A stretch of 36,745 nt of DNA, taken from assembly GCA_016650295.1 (NCBI GenBank), contig JAENWA010000001.1:1-36745 (forward strand), in the 5' to 3' direction. A model generated the notes under the pieces. That model was not told where the DNA came from. It worked only from the letters and a program-made list of their open reading frames with translations, and ran no database searches. How positions within the stretch are numbered: the first letter of the stretch is position 1; every line of letters starts with the position of its first letter. The position numbers and the translations under genes are program-made. Source of the stretch: Desulfuromonadales bacterium (GTDB lineage Bacteria > Desulfobacterota > Desulfuromonadia > Geobacterales > Pseudopelobacteraceae). This document shows, one piece after another, positions 15,312 through 23,730 of this stretch.

Positions 15312-16292
15312 GTGAGCTTTTTCAATGATTGCATAAAACGGGAACTTCTTCGCATCAATCGTCTTCTCGATACGCTGCAGAATCTGCATCTCGTGACCAT
15401 CACCAAAGAGGACCTGATCAAATTTCGCGGAGGAGGATACCTCCGTGTTATCCGTTTCGGGCAGGAAGGTCATGACCGCATTGTGGAACTGATCTCCAGG
15501 AATGAGCCGTTACTGGTAGCCCGGCTCGGCTCGGTGGAATTATCCTGCCTGCGCTTCTATCTGGAAAAAAGGAACAATAAAAAAAGGGGCTACAGCGGGA
15601 AGATCAAATCTGCCATGTCCAACCCCGCCGGTTTCTTTCCGGTCGATGACGCATCCCTTGACGCCTTCGCGGAATTGTACCTGGAGCACCTGCCGCAGGT
15701 CGATGCCATGGGGATCTGGTTCAATCCATATGAAGATGTGATCTGCAATACCTGGTGTCGGGATGCCGAACTGGTTGACCTGGACTGTCTTGAACCGTTC
15801 CGCTTCACCAATCCCTGGAGCAGCAGACTGGCCGGTCGGAAAGTGCTGGTCGTTCACCCCTTCGTCGAGTCAATAAAAAAGCAGTATGCGGAAAAGCGGC
15901 ACCTGCTCTTTCCTTCTCCTGATGTGCTGCCTGATTTCGAATTGAAAACTCTCAAGACCGTACAATCCATTGCCGGCTCACCGGTGGATTTTTCAACCTG
16001 GTTCGATGCCTATCGCCACATGTGCGATGAGATGGTAAAAGTTGATTTCGACATCTGCATCATCGGTGCGGGCGCCTATGGCCTCCCCCTGGCGGCGTTT
16101 GCCAAGCAATTGGGTAAGCAGGCGATCCATTTGGGGGGCGTAACCCAGATACTCTTTGGCATAAAGGGGAGAAGATGGGAGCGTGAGTATGCCGACAGCA
16201 CGGCAAAGCTTTTCAATGAACATTGGGTTCGGCCTCTGCCAACGGAAACCCCCGCTCATAAAGACAAGATCGAAAGAAGCTGTTATTGGTAG
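15312..16292 (+). CDS. Putative GT-D-fold glycosyltransferase-like protein
   Basis: The 326-residue protein starts at GTG 15312, preceded by AAGGA with 5-base spacing; the open frame extends 5' into the flippase gene but has no better start. LLVARLGSVELSCLRFYL resembles the RxGxxE motif of GT-D (DUF1792-like) glycosyltransferases, where an acidic DxE binds the nucleotide sugar, although the first Asp is missing here. Later blocks are MGIWFNPYED, GRKVLVVHPFVESI, FDICIIGAGAYGLPLAAFAK and AIHLGGVTQILFGIKGRRW, which recur in polysaccharide-locus proteins of this type. It probably acts in the cytoplasm on the lipid-linked glycan. The GT-D assignment is from memory of motifs and is tentative; the gene itself is well supported. 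Confidence 0.68.
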   Translation: MSFFNDCIKRELLRINRLLDTLQNLHLVTITKEDLIKFRGGGYLRVIRFGQEGHDRIVELISRNEPLLVARLGSVELSCLRFYLEKRNNKKRGYSGKIKSAMSNPAGFFPVDDASLDAFAELYLEHLPQVDAMGIWFNPYEDVICNTWCRDAELVDLDCLEPFRFTNPWSSRLAGRKVLVVHPFVESIKKQYAEKRHLLFPSPDVLPDFELKTLKTVQSIAGSPVDFSTWFDAYRHMCDEMVKVDFDICIIGAGAYGLPLAAFAKQLGKQAIHLGGVTQILFGIKGRRWEREYADSTAKLFNEHWVRPLPTETPAHKDKIERSCYW

Positions 16293-16315
16293 ACTGGGAT
16301 AAACGGGATCACGCG

Positions 16316-17485
16316 ATGCGCATCACACTGGTGAAAGACACAGAGGAATTCCTGAAAATAAAGGAAGCCTGGCAAGCCCTCTGTGATGATCTGGAAGACA
16401 GCATTACTGCCTTTGCCAGTTTCGAGTGGTATGAAACCTGGTGGCGGCACTACTCCGGGGGGGCGACACTCCACATGATCACCATGTGGGACGCCGACAG
16501 GCTGGTGGGGATCGCCCCGCTCGTGCTGAGGCGGGTAACCATCCACGGGTTGCCGCTTACAGCACTCTGCTTCATGGAAAACAATCAGTCTCTCAACAAC
16601 GATTTCATCGTGGCGCCTGCTGCCAGAGAACTGTTTTTCCAGGAACTGCTGCGACATCTGTTTTCACAGACAGCCCTCTGGGATGTTATCGTATTCAGGA
16701 ATATTCCCGACATCTCGATCAACATCGGCGCACTGGCAAAGACCCTTGGGGAGACCGGTAAAAAATGGTTGAAGAGTCCAACCTGGTTTGATTCACCATA
16801 CCTCGTCCCGTCCGGCGCCTGGGCGGACTATCTGGCCAGCCGCACGGCACGGACGCGCAAGAGTCTGCGCAAAATCCGAAACGGGATCCTGAAATCAGGC
16901 GACGTGTTGGTCACCAATTTCCGTACTCCGGAAGAATTCCTTTCTGTAAAAGATGAAGTTTTCAACGTGGCACGGCAGAGCTGGTCAGAGGATCGCGGCG
17001 ACTCAATGGCCTCTCCGGCAAACGAGGCATTCTTCAGCGACCTGGGGTGCGCCTTTGCCCAAAAGGGATGGCTCTTTCTCTGGACCTTGCGCCTGAACGG
17101 CACGATGGTTGCCATTGAATTACACGTGAAGGCCTTCGCTAAGGAGCATGCCATGCGCAGCCACTATCTTCCCAAGTTTGCAACATTGTCGCCCGGGACA
17201 TACCTGGAGATGCAGATCATCAAACATGCCTTTGAGGAAACGGAAAAGGTGCGCGTCTATGATTTCTGCGGGAGCTTCGAACAGTATAAAAGGAAATGGA
17301 CCGATACCTTTGTTGCCCACCACAACATACTGATCTTCAATGAGCGCCTGTATTCACGGCTGATCCGGTTCCACGAAGCCATAGCCGTACCGCTGCTGCG
17401 ACGGGTCTTCCCCCGGAATTTCTGGAACAGCAGAATTTTCAGGATCTGCGGCATCAAAACTGACCGGATGTCGAGCAATGAGTAA
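16316..17485 (+). CDS. GNAT-superfamily acyltransferase, CelD/BioF2-like
   Basis: The 389-residue protein has the double-GNAT layout of the Acetyltransf_6 (CelD/FemAB-like) family: an N-terminal half with ASFEWYETWWRHY and TMWDADRLVGIAPLVL, and a C-terminal half with RTRKSLRKIRNG, WLFLWTLRLNGTMVAIELHV, and YDFCGSFEQYKRKWTD. Members are common in exopolysaccharide and cellulose loci, where they are thought to acylate sugars or nucleotide-sugar intermediates. I use the ATG at 16316; a TTG at 16286 overlapping the previous gene would add 10 residues. The end overlaps the next start by 8 bases (translational coupling). Family good, acyl donor and acceptor unknown. Confidence 0.8.
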   Translation: MRITLVKDTEEFLKIKEAWQALCDDLEDSITAFASFEWYETWWRHYSGGATLHMITMWDADRLVGIAPLVLRRVTIHGLPLTALCFMENNQSLNNDFIVAPAARELFFQELLRHLFSQTALWDVIVFRNIPDISINIGALAKTLGETGKKWLKSPTWFDSPYLVPSGAWADYLASRTARTRKSLRKIRNGILKSGDVLVTNFRTPEEFLSVKDEVFNVARQSWSEDRGDSMASPANEAFFSDLGCAFAQKGWLFLWTLRLNGTMVAIELHVKAFAKEHAMRSHYLPKFATLSPGTYLEMQIIKHAFEETEKVRVYDFCGSFEQYKRKWTDTFVAHHNILIFNERLYSRLIRFHEAIAVPLLRRVFPRNFWNSRIFRICGIKTDRMSSNE

Positions 17486-17990
17486 CATCCAGGGTAATCC
17501 ATGTCTGGCATGCATCACCGGCCAACACTGCTGCTCACGCTTGAGCGGCCTGGTGCTCAGCGCGGACGAATTCAGACTTTTTTTCGAGGGTCACCGGAAA
17601 GAGCTTTCGATAAAACAGTCCAATAAAGCTATCATTGTCTCTTCAATAAATGGGAACGCTTGTCCGCACTGGGGAGAAAGCGGGTGCCGAATTTACCTGC
17701 ACCGGCCGATTGATTGTCGGGTTTTCCCCTATGTAACGGCCCGCATCATCGAGAAACGCTCTACGGTAAAGATCGTATTTCATTCCCGATCCGACTGTCC
17801 GCTGAAGAACCAGTTGTATCGAACCATGCCTGAGGCTGATATAAGGAACCTGCTGACAGAGTTGGGGAAAAGCGTGTATGGATCAGCAAAGTCCATCGTC
17901 GTGCAGCACGAGCGGGGATACATTTCACGGCTTCAAAACAGGATTGAAGCGGCGATAAGCCGACGGCTGTATCAGACTGGACATAAATAG
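17478..17990 (+). CDS. YkgJ-like cysteine-cluster protein
   Basis: The 170-residue protein shows the YkgJ/UPF0153 pattern: CLACITGQHCC (residues 9-19) and, later, CPHWGESGCRIYLHRPIDCR with further VFPYV, plus a Cys in the SDCPL turn. Together these eight or so cysteines probably bind zinc or an iron-sulfur cluster. The molecular role of the family is not established. Its position inside a polysaccharide operon, starting 8 bases before the stop of the acyltransferase gene, suggests co-regulation, perhaps in modifying the glycan. The ribosome-binding site is weak, consistent with coupling. Confidence 0.78.
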   Translation: MSNIQGNPCLACITGQHCCSRLSGLVLSADEFRLFFEGHRKELSIKQSNKAIIVSSINGNACPHWGESGCRIYLHRPIDCRVFPYVTARIIEKRSTVKIVFHSRSDCPLKNQLYRTMPEADIRNLLTELGKSVYGSAKSIVVQHERGYISRLQNRIEAAISRRLYQTGHK

Positions 17991-18046
17991 TTCATCATAC
18001 TGACTTCCTGGCCTCCCTTCTGTCGTGCCGTGAATCGGAGCATCAC

Positions 18047-18679
18047 ATGTCGCTTGCCGAATATGCAAAAAACGCCCTGACCCTTCTCTCCCGGGGCGAG
18101 TGGCGTGAATTCTTCTTCCGTATTCGGGTCCATCTTCAAAATATAGACCTGAGGAACACCAATCTCGATGAGCTGAACCTCCCGGAAGAGCGTTGCCATT
18201 ACTACTCCAATTCCGGCGGCACGCACCTCGATAAGGTGCTCAGGGCCTTGAAGATAACAGAGCAGGACAGTGTTGTGGATTTCGGATCGGGCAAGGGAGG
18301 GGCGCTGATCACTCTCTCCCGCTATCCCTTTGCCAGGATCGCGGGGGTGGAGATATCGCCTGAACTGGTTGACATCGCACAGAGGAACCTCGACAAGCTC
18401 CACATCAAAAATGTCAGCATGTACGTCTGTGACGCTGCATATTTCATCGATCTGGATGCGTACAACTACTTCTATTTTTTCAGTCCCTTTCCATCGCCTG
18501 TCATGGGGGCTGTGATAAGGAACATCAGTACTTCATTGACACATCACCCCAGAAAGGTGTCGATTATTTATTTTAATCCGGAATGTCACGATGCTGTGGT
18601 AACAGACTCACCTTTTGTCAAAACCAATGAATTCAACCATCACGAGCTCAGGTATTTTATCTATACCAACAGACCATGA
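18047..18679 (+). CDS. Class I SAM-dependent methyltransferase
   Basis: The 210-residue protein has a Rossmann SAM-binding motif VVDFGSGKGG (76-85), an acidic ribose-binding residue in AGVEISPE (Glu102) and CDAAYF (128-133) at motif II. The FFSPFPSP stretch follows at motif IV. A GGAG lies 7 bases before the ATG. It probably methylates a sugar or lipid intermediate of the polysaccharide, but the acceptor cannot be read from sequence. The stop overlaps the next ATG as ATGA (18676-18679). Confidence 0.85.
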   Translation: MSLAEYAKNALTLLSRGEWREFFFRIRVHLQNIDLRNTNLDELNLPEERCHYYSNSGGTHLDKVLRALKITEQDSVVDFGSGKGGALITLSRYPFARIAGVEISPELVDIAQRNLDKLHIKNVSMYVCDAAYFIDLDAYNYFYFFSPFPSPVMGAVIRNISTSLTHHPRKVSIIYFNPECHDAVVTDSPFVKTNEFNHHELRYFIYTNRP

Positions 18680-19662
18680 CAGAACTTGCCGGGAACATAC
18701 GTGGATCAACACGCCAACTGGTGTGTTCGCCAGTTAAGCGCCTGATTAACCGCATCGATCCGCCGGTAATCGTTCTGCTGTACCATCGCGTCACGACACT
18801 CCCGTCCGACCCGGAACTGCTTGCCGTTAGCCCCGCTAATTTCCGTGAACAGATGCAGTACCTGAAGGACACGTTTCCGATCGTCAGGTTCGAAGAGGAC
18901 TGGTCGGGGATAGCGAACCCGGCGGTATGTGTTACCTTTGACGACGGGTATGCCGACAACGCCCTGGAGGCCCTGCCGATCCTCGAGGAGGTCGGGGTGC
19001 CGGCCACCTTCTTCGTCAGCACCGGGAGAATCGGCAGCAGGTCGGAGTTCTGGTGGCACGAACTGGAACGGATCATCCTGGAGACAGAGAGTCTTCCCCC
19101 GAGCTTCACCCTGGCCGACGACCGATTCGGGAGGAGCTGGCCGACCGGCCTCCCCGGTGAACGGCGGGCATTTTACCAGGGGATCGTGCGGCTCATGAAC
19201 GATGTCGATGCCGGGCAGCGCACGGACTGGTTGGCACAACTCCGCCGCTGGGCACAAACCGGCGAAGGAGTCACCGACAGGCACCGTGCCATGACCGTAG
19301 ACGAATTACATCTGCTTGCCGCAAGCAGTCGAGTCACCATCGGTGCCCACACGGTGACGCATACACGCCTCTCCAGCCTCTCTCAGGCGGTGCAGCGGGA
19401 GGAAATTTCGGCTTCAAAGAGAGAACTCGAAGGATGGCTCGGACGGGAAATATCGACCTTCTCCTATCCGTTCGGTCGACGCTCCGACTATACACAAGAG
19501 AGCATAGCACTGTGCCGTCAGGCTGGATTCAGCAAGTCCGCCGCCAACTTTCCCGGCCAGGCTCACCGCTGGACCGATCCCTATCAAATCCCCCGTAACC
19601 TGGTCCGCAACTGGCCATTGGAGATTTTTACCGGGAAGTTGCGGGGGTTCTGGACACGATGA
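18676..19662 (+). CDS. NodB-family polysaccharide deacetylase
   Basis: The 328-residue enzyme removes N- or O-acetyl groups from a polysaccharide. It has VLLYHRV (33-39), the catalytic TFDDGYADN block (87-95, Asp89/Asp90), the metal-binding GAHTVTH (223-229, His225 and His229) and FSYPFG (262-267), so all NodB active-site motifs are present. There is no clear signal peptide, though a hydrophobic PPVIVLLY near residue 30 may anchor it weakly. It starts inside the methyltransferase stop and ends as ATGA with the next gene (19659-19662), so all three are translationally coupled. Confidence 0.9.
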   Translation: MTELAGNIRGSTRQLVCSPVKRLINRIDPPVIVLLYHRVTTLPSDPELLAVSPANFREQMQYLKDTFPIVRFEEDWSGIANPAVCVTFDDGYADNALEALPILEEVGVPATFFVSTGRIGSRSEFWWHELERIILETESLPPSFTLADDRFGRSWPTGLPGERRAFYQGIVRLMNDVDAGQRTDWLAQLRRWAQTGEGVTDRHRAMTVDELHLLAASSRVTIGAHTVTHTRLSSLSQAVQREEISASKRELEGWLGREISTFSYPFGRRSDYTQESIALCRQAGFSKSAANFPGQAHRWTDPYQIPRNLVRNWPLEIFTGKLRGFWTR

Positions 19663-20912
19663 AGGTTCTCTATTTCAATGGTTCCGATATCGAGGGGGGC
19701 GCTTCACGCGCTGCAACCCGCCTTCTGCAAGGTGTTCATGCGCAGGGGACCGACGCACGGCTGTACGTTCAGAGAAAATACGGTGACGACCCGCTGATCG
19801 ACGGACCCGGCTCTATGCTCGGCAAGGCTTTCGGCTTTGTACGGCCGACTATCGAACAGCTCATGTTCGGCATCACACCCGGAAACGTGAACGGGCCGTT
19901 CTGTGCCGCCTTTCTGCCGGACGGGCTGGCGGCGCAGGTGGCCGGGACGGCGCCCGACATCGTCCATCTCCACTGGGTGGCCCGCATGATGCGTCTGGAA
20001 ACGCTGCGAAGCCTCAAGGTGCCGATTGTATGGACCATGCATGATTCCTGGGCCTTTACCGGCGGCTGTTATCTGCCCGGTGATTGCACCCGCTACCGGG
20101 AGTCGTGCGGGAATTGCCCGATTCTCGGCTCTGCCGGGAGGGAAAATGATCAGTCGAACCGGATCTGGCACAGGAAACAGAAATCCTGGCAAGGTCTGAA
20201 TATGACGATTGTTGCCCCGAGCCGTTGGATGGCCGACTGCGCCCGGGCAAGTTCGCTCTTTCGAAACACTCGGATAGAAGTCATACCAAACGGGCTTGAA
20301 GTGAACCGTTTCAAGCCGGTTGCCCGGAGTGCTGCACGCAATATCTTATCCCTTCCCCAGGACAGAAAGTTGATCCTGTTCGGAGCAAAGTCCGCCACGA
20401 AGGACCGCAACAAGGGATTCCATCTGCTGGTGCAGGCGATGCAGGAGTTGAACAGCGACAGCGTGCGCAATGACTCGATTGAACTGCTCGTCTTCGGCTC
20501 GTCGGAACCGGACCCGCCGCCGGTATCGGGCTTCAAGACACATTACCTGGGGTGGCAGCACGACGATAGCACTCTTGCGTTACTCTATGCAGCAGCCGAT
20601 GTCTTCGTCCTGCCGTCCCTCCAGGAAAGCCTCGGATATACCGCCATGGAAGCGATGGCGTGCGGCACCCCCTGTGTTGCTTTCAACCAGGGGGGGGTAC
20701 CTGATCTGATCGACCATCAACTAAACGGCTACTTGGCGCAACCGTATGAACCGGTCGATCTGGCCCGGGGCATCGGGTGGGTGCTGGAAGATGAAGAGCG
20801 CCGAAAGAGACTGTCCCTGCAAGCGCGGCACAAGGTGGAACAGGAATTTTCCGTGGAAAAGGTATCTGAACGACATATAACGCTTTACCGGGAGATTTTG
20901 GGATATGAATAA
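19659..20912 (+). CDS. Family 4 glycosyltransferase, WcaC-like
   Basis: The 417-residue GT-B enzyme begins MKVLYFNGSDIEGGASRAA with the Gly-rich acceptor loop. PDIVHLHWV and WTMHDSWAFTGGCYLPGDC-type blocks are typical of the colanic-acid WcaC group. The Cys-rich CTRYRESCGNCP is also characteristic of that group. The donor site is PSLQESLGYTAMEAMACGTP with EX7E. It adds one sugar to the lipid-linked repeat unit. The start overlaps the deacetylase by 4 bases and the end overlaps the following GT2 gene by 8. Confidence 0.9.
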   Translation: MKVLYFNGSDIEGGASRAATRLLQGVHAQGTDARLYVQRKYGDDPLIDGPGSMLGKAFGFVRPTIEQLMFGITPGNVNGPFCAAFLPDGLAAQVAGTAPDIVHLHWVARMMRLETLRSLKVPIVWTMHDSWAFTGGCYLPGDCTRYRESCGNCPILGSAGRENDQSNRIWHRKQKSWQGLNMTIVAPSRWMADCARASSLFRNTRIEVIPNGLEVNRFKPVARSAARNILSLPQDRKLILFGAKSATKDRNKGFHLLVQAMQELNSDSVRNDSIELLVFGSSEPDPPPVSGFKTHYLGWQHDDSTLALLYAAADVFVLPSLQESLGYTAMEAMACGTPCVAFNQGGVPDLIDHQLNGYLAQPYEPVDLARGIGWVLEDEERRKRLSLQARHKVEQEFSVEKVSERHITLYREILGYE

Positions 20913-21903
20913 TTCCGTCCCTGAATTTCCCGTCATCTCCATCGTTACCCCCTCCTTCAACCAGGGCGCATTCCTGGCCGAAACCATCGAGAGCGTCATC
21001 GGTCAGGAGGGCGACTTTTCAATTGACTACATTATTGTAGATGGCGGATCGGGCGACGACTCCGTGGCTATTATCAGGAATTATGAGGCCCGCCTGCACA
21101 ATGGAGAATGGCCGGTCACGTGCCGGGGGATTACCTATCGGTGGGTGAGTGAACAGGACAAAGGACAAACCGATGCCCTTATGAAGGGCTTTCGCATGTC
21201 ACAGGGTGACGTACTGGCCTGGCTCAATTCTGACGACACCTATCTGCCGGGGGCCTTACAGACAGCAGCCGATTTTTTCAGAGGCCATCCGGACACAGGG
21301 CTTATGTATGGAGACTCCCATTACTGCGATGCAACCGGAGCAGTGATCGGCTGCTATAAAACCGAAGAGTTTGACCTCGAAAAATTGGCCTCCGCCAACA
21401 TCATCTGCCAGCCTGCGGCCTTTTTCCGGAGAGACTCTTTCGAGGCGGTCGGCGGCCTGGATAAGACGCTCAACTTTGTGATGGACCTCGATCTCTGGAT
21501 CAGGATCGGCAAACGTTTTCTATGTCGGCATGTCCCTCACCTGCTGGCAACCTACCGGCTACACGAGACATCCAAGACCATCAGCAGCGATACGCTTTTC
21601 AGGAACAGCGAGGAGTCTCTGTCTGTCACAATCCGGCATTTCGACTGGGCACCGCTGACCAGGGTCTATACCTCGTGCCGTGTCCTATGCCCGACCCGCC
21701 TGCCCGGCCTGCTCGCCAGGAACAGATTTTCGGCGGCAGTTGCAGCGATGCTCTGTTCGCTCTTTCGCTCCCTGTATCTGAATCACGGATTTCATCGCAA
21801 CGATCTGAAGCTGCTGACCGGTACAAACTTTCGTAAACTATTTAAGAGCCGACTGGAAATCATGACCGGCCACACCAACAACACTCTTTCGAGAAAGCCA
21901 TGA
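20905..21903 (+). CDS. Family 2 glycosyltransferase
   Basis: The 332-residue GT-A enzyme has ISIVTPSFNQG (11-21), IIVDGGSGDDS (43-53) and LAWLNSDDTYLPGAL (104-118), where NSDD stands for the DxD metal site. The SEQDKGQTDALMKGF segment matches the WcaA/RfbC-like polysaccharide subgroup. It is soluble, with no membrane helices, and acts on the growing repeat unit. The gene begins 8 bases before the previous stop and ends in an ATGA overlap with the next gene (21900-21903). Confidence 0.9.
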   Translation: MNNSVPEFPVISIVTPSFNQGAFLAETIESVIGQEGDFSIDYIIVDGGSGDDSVAIIRNYEARLHNGEWPVTCRGITYRWVSEQDKGQTDALMKGFRMSQGDVLAWLNSDDTYLPGALQTAADFFRGHPDTGLMYGDSHYCDATGAVIGCYKTEEFDLEKLASANIICQPAAFFRRDSFEAVGGLDKTLNFVMDLDLWIRIGKRFLCRHVPHLLATYRLHETSKTISSDTLFRNSEESLSVTIRHFDWAPLTRVYTSCRVLCPTRLPGLLARNRFSAAVAAMLCSLFRSLYLNHGFHRNDLKLLTGTNFRKLFKSRLEIMTGHTNNTLSRKP

Positions 21904-23009
21904 AGATCTGCCTGATAGCCCCTGTTCCCCCTTTTCGAGGGGGAATAGCCAAATACTGCTACACACTGTCACAGGAGCTAGAGAAGCGGCATGATCTGCT
22001 GCTCTTGAGCTACACACGGCAATATCCGGAGCTGCTGTACGGGAAAAAAAGCCAGATTGACCCGAATATTTGCAGGGAAGATATAGCAATAGAATTCAAA
22101 CATCTGTCCTACGAGATTGACTCCGCAAGCATATGGTCTTGGCATACAACCTCTGAGAAAATAGCCGCATTTGATCCTGATCTGGTAATCCTGCCCTGGT
22201 GGGTAACCTACTGGGCTCCCATGTATGCCTATCTCCTCACGTCGTTGAAGAAGAAGGGGATCAAGGTAGTTTTTATCTGCATCAATGTTTTTGAACACGA
22301 AGATAATTCCTTGAAAAAACTACTGACGAAATTTATCATCAGGAGAGTTGACTCCATTATCGTCCATTCTGAGCGGGAAAAGCGCTCACTTCTGGAAATC
22401 AACCCAAAGGCCACAGTTATAAAACACCTCTTGCCCATTTTTGAGTATGCTTCCAGTCCGGCGTACCGTCCCGACAAGAGATTGCATCTGCTTTTCTTTG
22501 GTTTCGTCCGCCCTTACAAGGGACTTGATGTTCTCCTCAAAGCCATCAGCCTCCTGAAAGAACACGATATATCGCTCATAATAGCAGGTGAGTTCTGGCA
22601 CGATAAAGAAGAGTATCTCAAGCTCATCAATGACCTCGCTATTTCCGGGAACGTAGAGATTATTGATCGCTACGTTACTGATCATGAAATGAGTCAGTAC
22701 TTCACGTGGGCTGATCTGGTCGTCCTTCCCTACAGGAAATCAATAACCTCAGGGGTAATAGCCACCGCCTACGGTTTTAAAAAGCCGGTTCTCGCAACAA
22801 ATGTGGGGGGGTTCTACGAAGTAATTCAGGAAGGGTATACAGGAAAAATAGTTGCGGCCGATGACCCGCAGGCCTTTGCCGATGGGATACTCTGGTTTTT
22901 AGCCAATCAACAGATCGACTTCGCGGAAAACGTAGCAGCGTTCACGTCGCAGAATATGTCATGGAGTTCTCTGGTAGATGCGATAGAGGAATTTCAAAAA
23001 ACAGGCTGA
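21900..23009 (+). CDS. Family 4 glycosyltransferase, last gene of the operon
   Basis: The 369-residue GT-B enzyme begins MKICLIAPVPPFRGGIAKY with the acceptor Gly loop and has LLFFGFVRPYKGLDVLL (197-213) of the donor domain. Where most GT4 enzymes show EX7E, it reads LPYRKSITSGVIATAYG: the first glutamate is replaced by Lys280 or Ser281, although the GVIATAYGFKKPVLATNVGG tail is intact. It may still be active, since this pair is not absolute. The stop codon (TGA, 23007-23009) lies in the first unit of a heptamer repeat, and the operon ends there. Confidence 0.87.
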   Translation: MKICLIAPVPPFRGGIAKYCYTLSQELEKRHDLLLLSYTRQYPELLYGKKSQIDPNICREDIAIEFKHLSYEIDSASIWSWHTTSEKIAAFDPDLVILPWWVTYWAPMYAYLLTSLKKKGIKVVFICINVFEHEDNSLKKLLTKFIIRRVDSIIVHSEREKRSLLEINPKATVIKHLLPIFEYASSPAYRPDKRLHLLFFGFVRPYKGLDVLLKAISLLKEHDISLIIAGEFWHDKEEYLKLINDLAISGNVEIIDRYVTDHEMSQYFTWADLVVLPYRKSITSGVIATAYGFKKPVLATNVGGFYEVIQEGYTGKIVAADDPQAFADGILWFLANQQIDFAENVAAFTSQNMSWSSLVDAIEEFQKTG

Positions 23010-23053
23010 AGGCTGAAGGTTTCAACCCTCAACCTTCAGTCTTCAGACTTCAA
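23003..23053. repeat. Heptamer inverted-repeat cluster C
   Basis: Units AGGCTGA-AGGCTGA face CAACCTTC/AGTCTTC-type units across the gap between two convergent genes. Both stop codons (23007-23009 plus strand, 23050-23052 minus strand) are TGAs of the repeat. Confidence 0.85.
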
Positions 23054-23532
23054 ATATTTCCCAGATTATATTTCGTTACAAGTTCATATTCCCTGAAATA
23101 CATAGGTGATTGATATGGAATGTCTTGCCATGACTTATCGAGTTCAGTTCCCATATCTTTATCTGTGCAGAGTAATACCCCGGTTTTGTTATAGTTCCTC
23201 ATGGCAACAGTTCTGAAATTCCCTTTTTGAATCTCAAAATCTATCTGATGGTGTGTAACATCTCCTTTGCTTGCGATGCTCTTCTCACAGGCAGGGTACT
23301 TGGAAAGATGCTTTGTATAATATTTGGATCCAAAGTCCGTTAAAACTGTTTTCTCGGTCCAGTGCAAAATGTTCTTACGTACCTTAACGCTTTTAGAATC
23401 ATAATAATTAGCTTCCATATTCTTGTTGGGAATGTCGGTGTTATTTTTAATCCAATCAGCAGCATGACAAACAAGTGTCCCGCCCAACAAAACTGCGCTC
23501 AAAACAACTGTGAAATATATATATTTTTTCAT
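23050..23532 (-). CDS. Small secreted protein, surface-adhesin-E-like
   Basis: From the chosen start the protein has 160 residues and a signal peptide (MKKYIYFTVVLSAVLLGG, cleavage near CHAA-DW). The mature sequence DWIKNNTDIPNKNMEANYYD, followed by SKSVKVRKNILHWTEKTVL, resembles the surface-adhesin E family, in which a Trp-rich start and YYD-K-S are repeated features; the match is modest. The start at 23530-23532 has AGGAG; the longer frame to 23583 adds 17 residues before the signal peptide. The gene converges on the polysaccharide operon. Base composition is lower in GC than its neighbours, which may reflect later acquisition. Function unknown. Confidence 0.65.
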   Translation of the reverse strand: MKKYIYFTVVLSAVLLGGTLVCHAADWIKNNTDIPNKNMEANYYDSKSVKVRKNILHWTEKTVLTDFGSKYYTKHLSKYPACEKSIASKGDVTHHQIDFEIQKGNFRTVAMRNYNKTGVLLCTDKDMGTELDKSWQDIPYQSPMYFREYELVTKYNLGNI

Positions 23533-23730
23533 TTCTGACTCCTTTCTATGTGGTCTTGATGTGATTTTTACTGCCCGGAACATAGCATAAATTTACGTAT
23601 AAACAAAGCGTATACCTGCAATACCGTGCGGTTGCAGCAAGTTGTCGCACCGTGCACAAAATTGACTATTCTGCACTAAGATGCTATTTTGCAACACGAA
23701 TTAAATGTAAAAGATCATCAAAAGGTAGCC

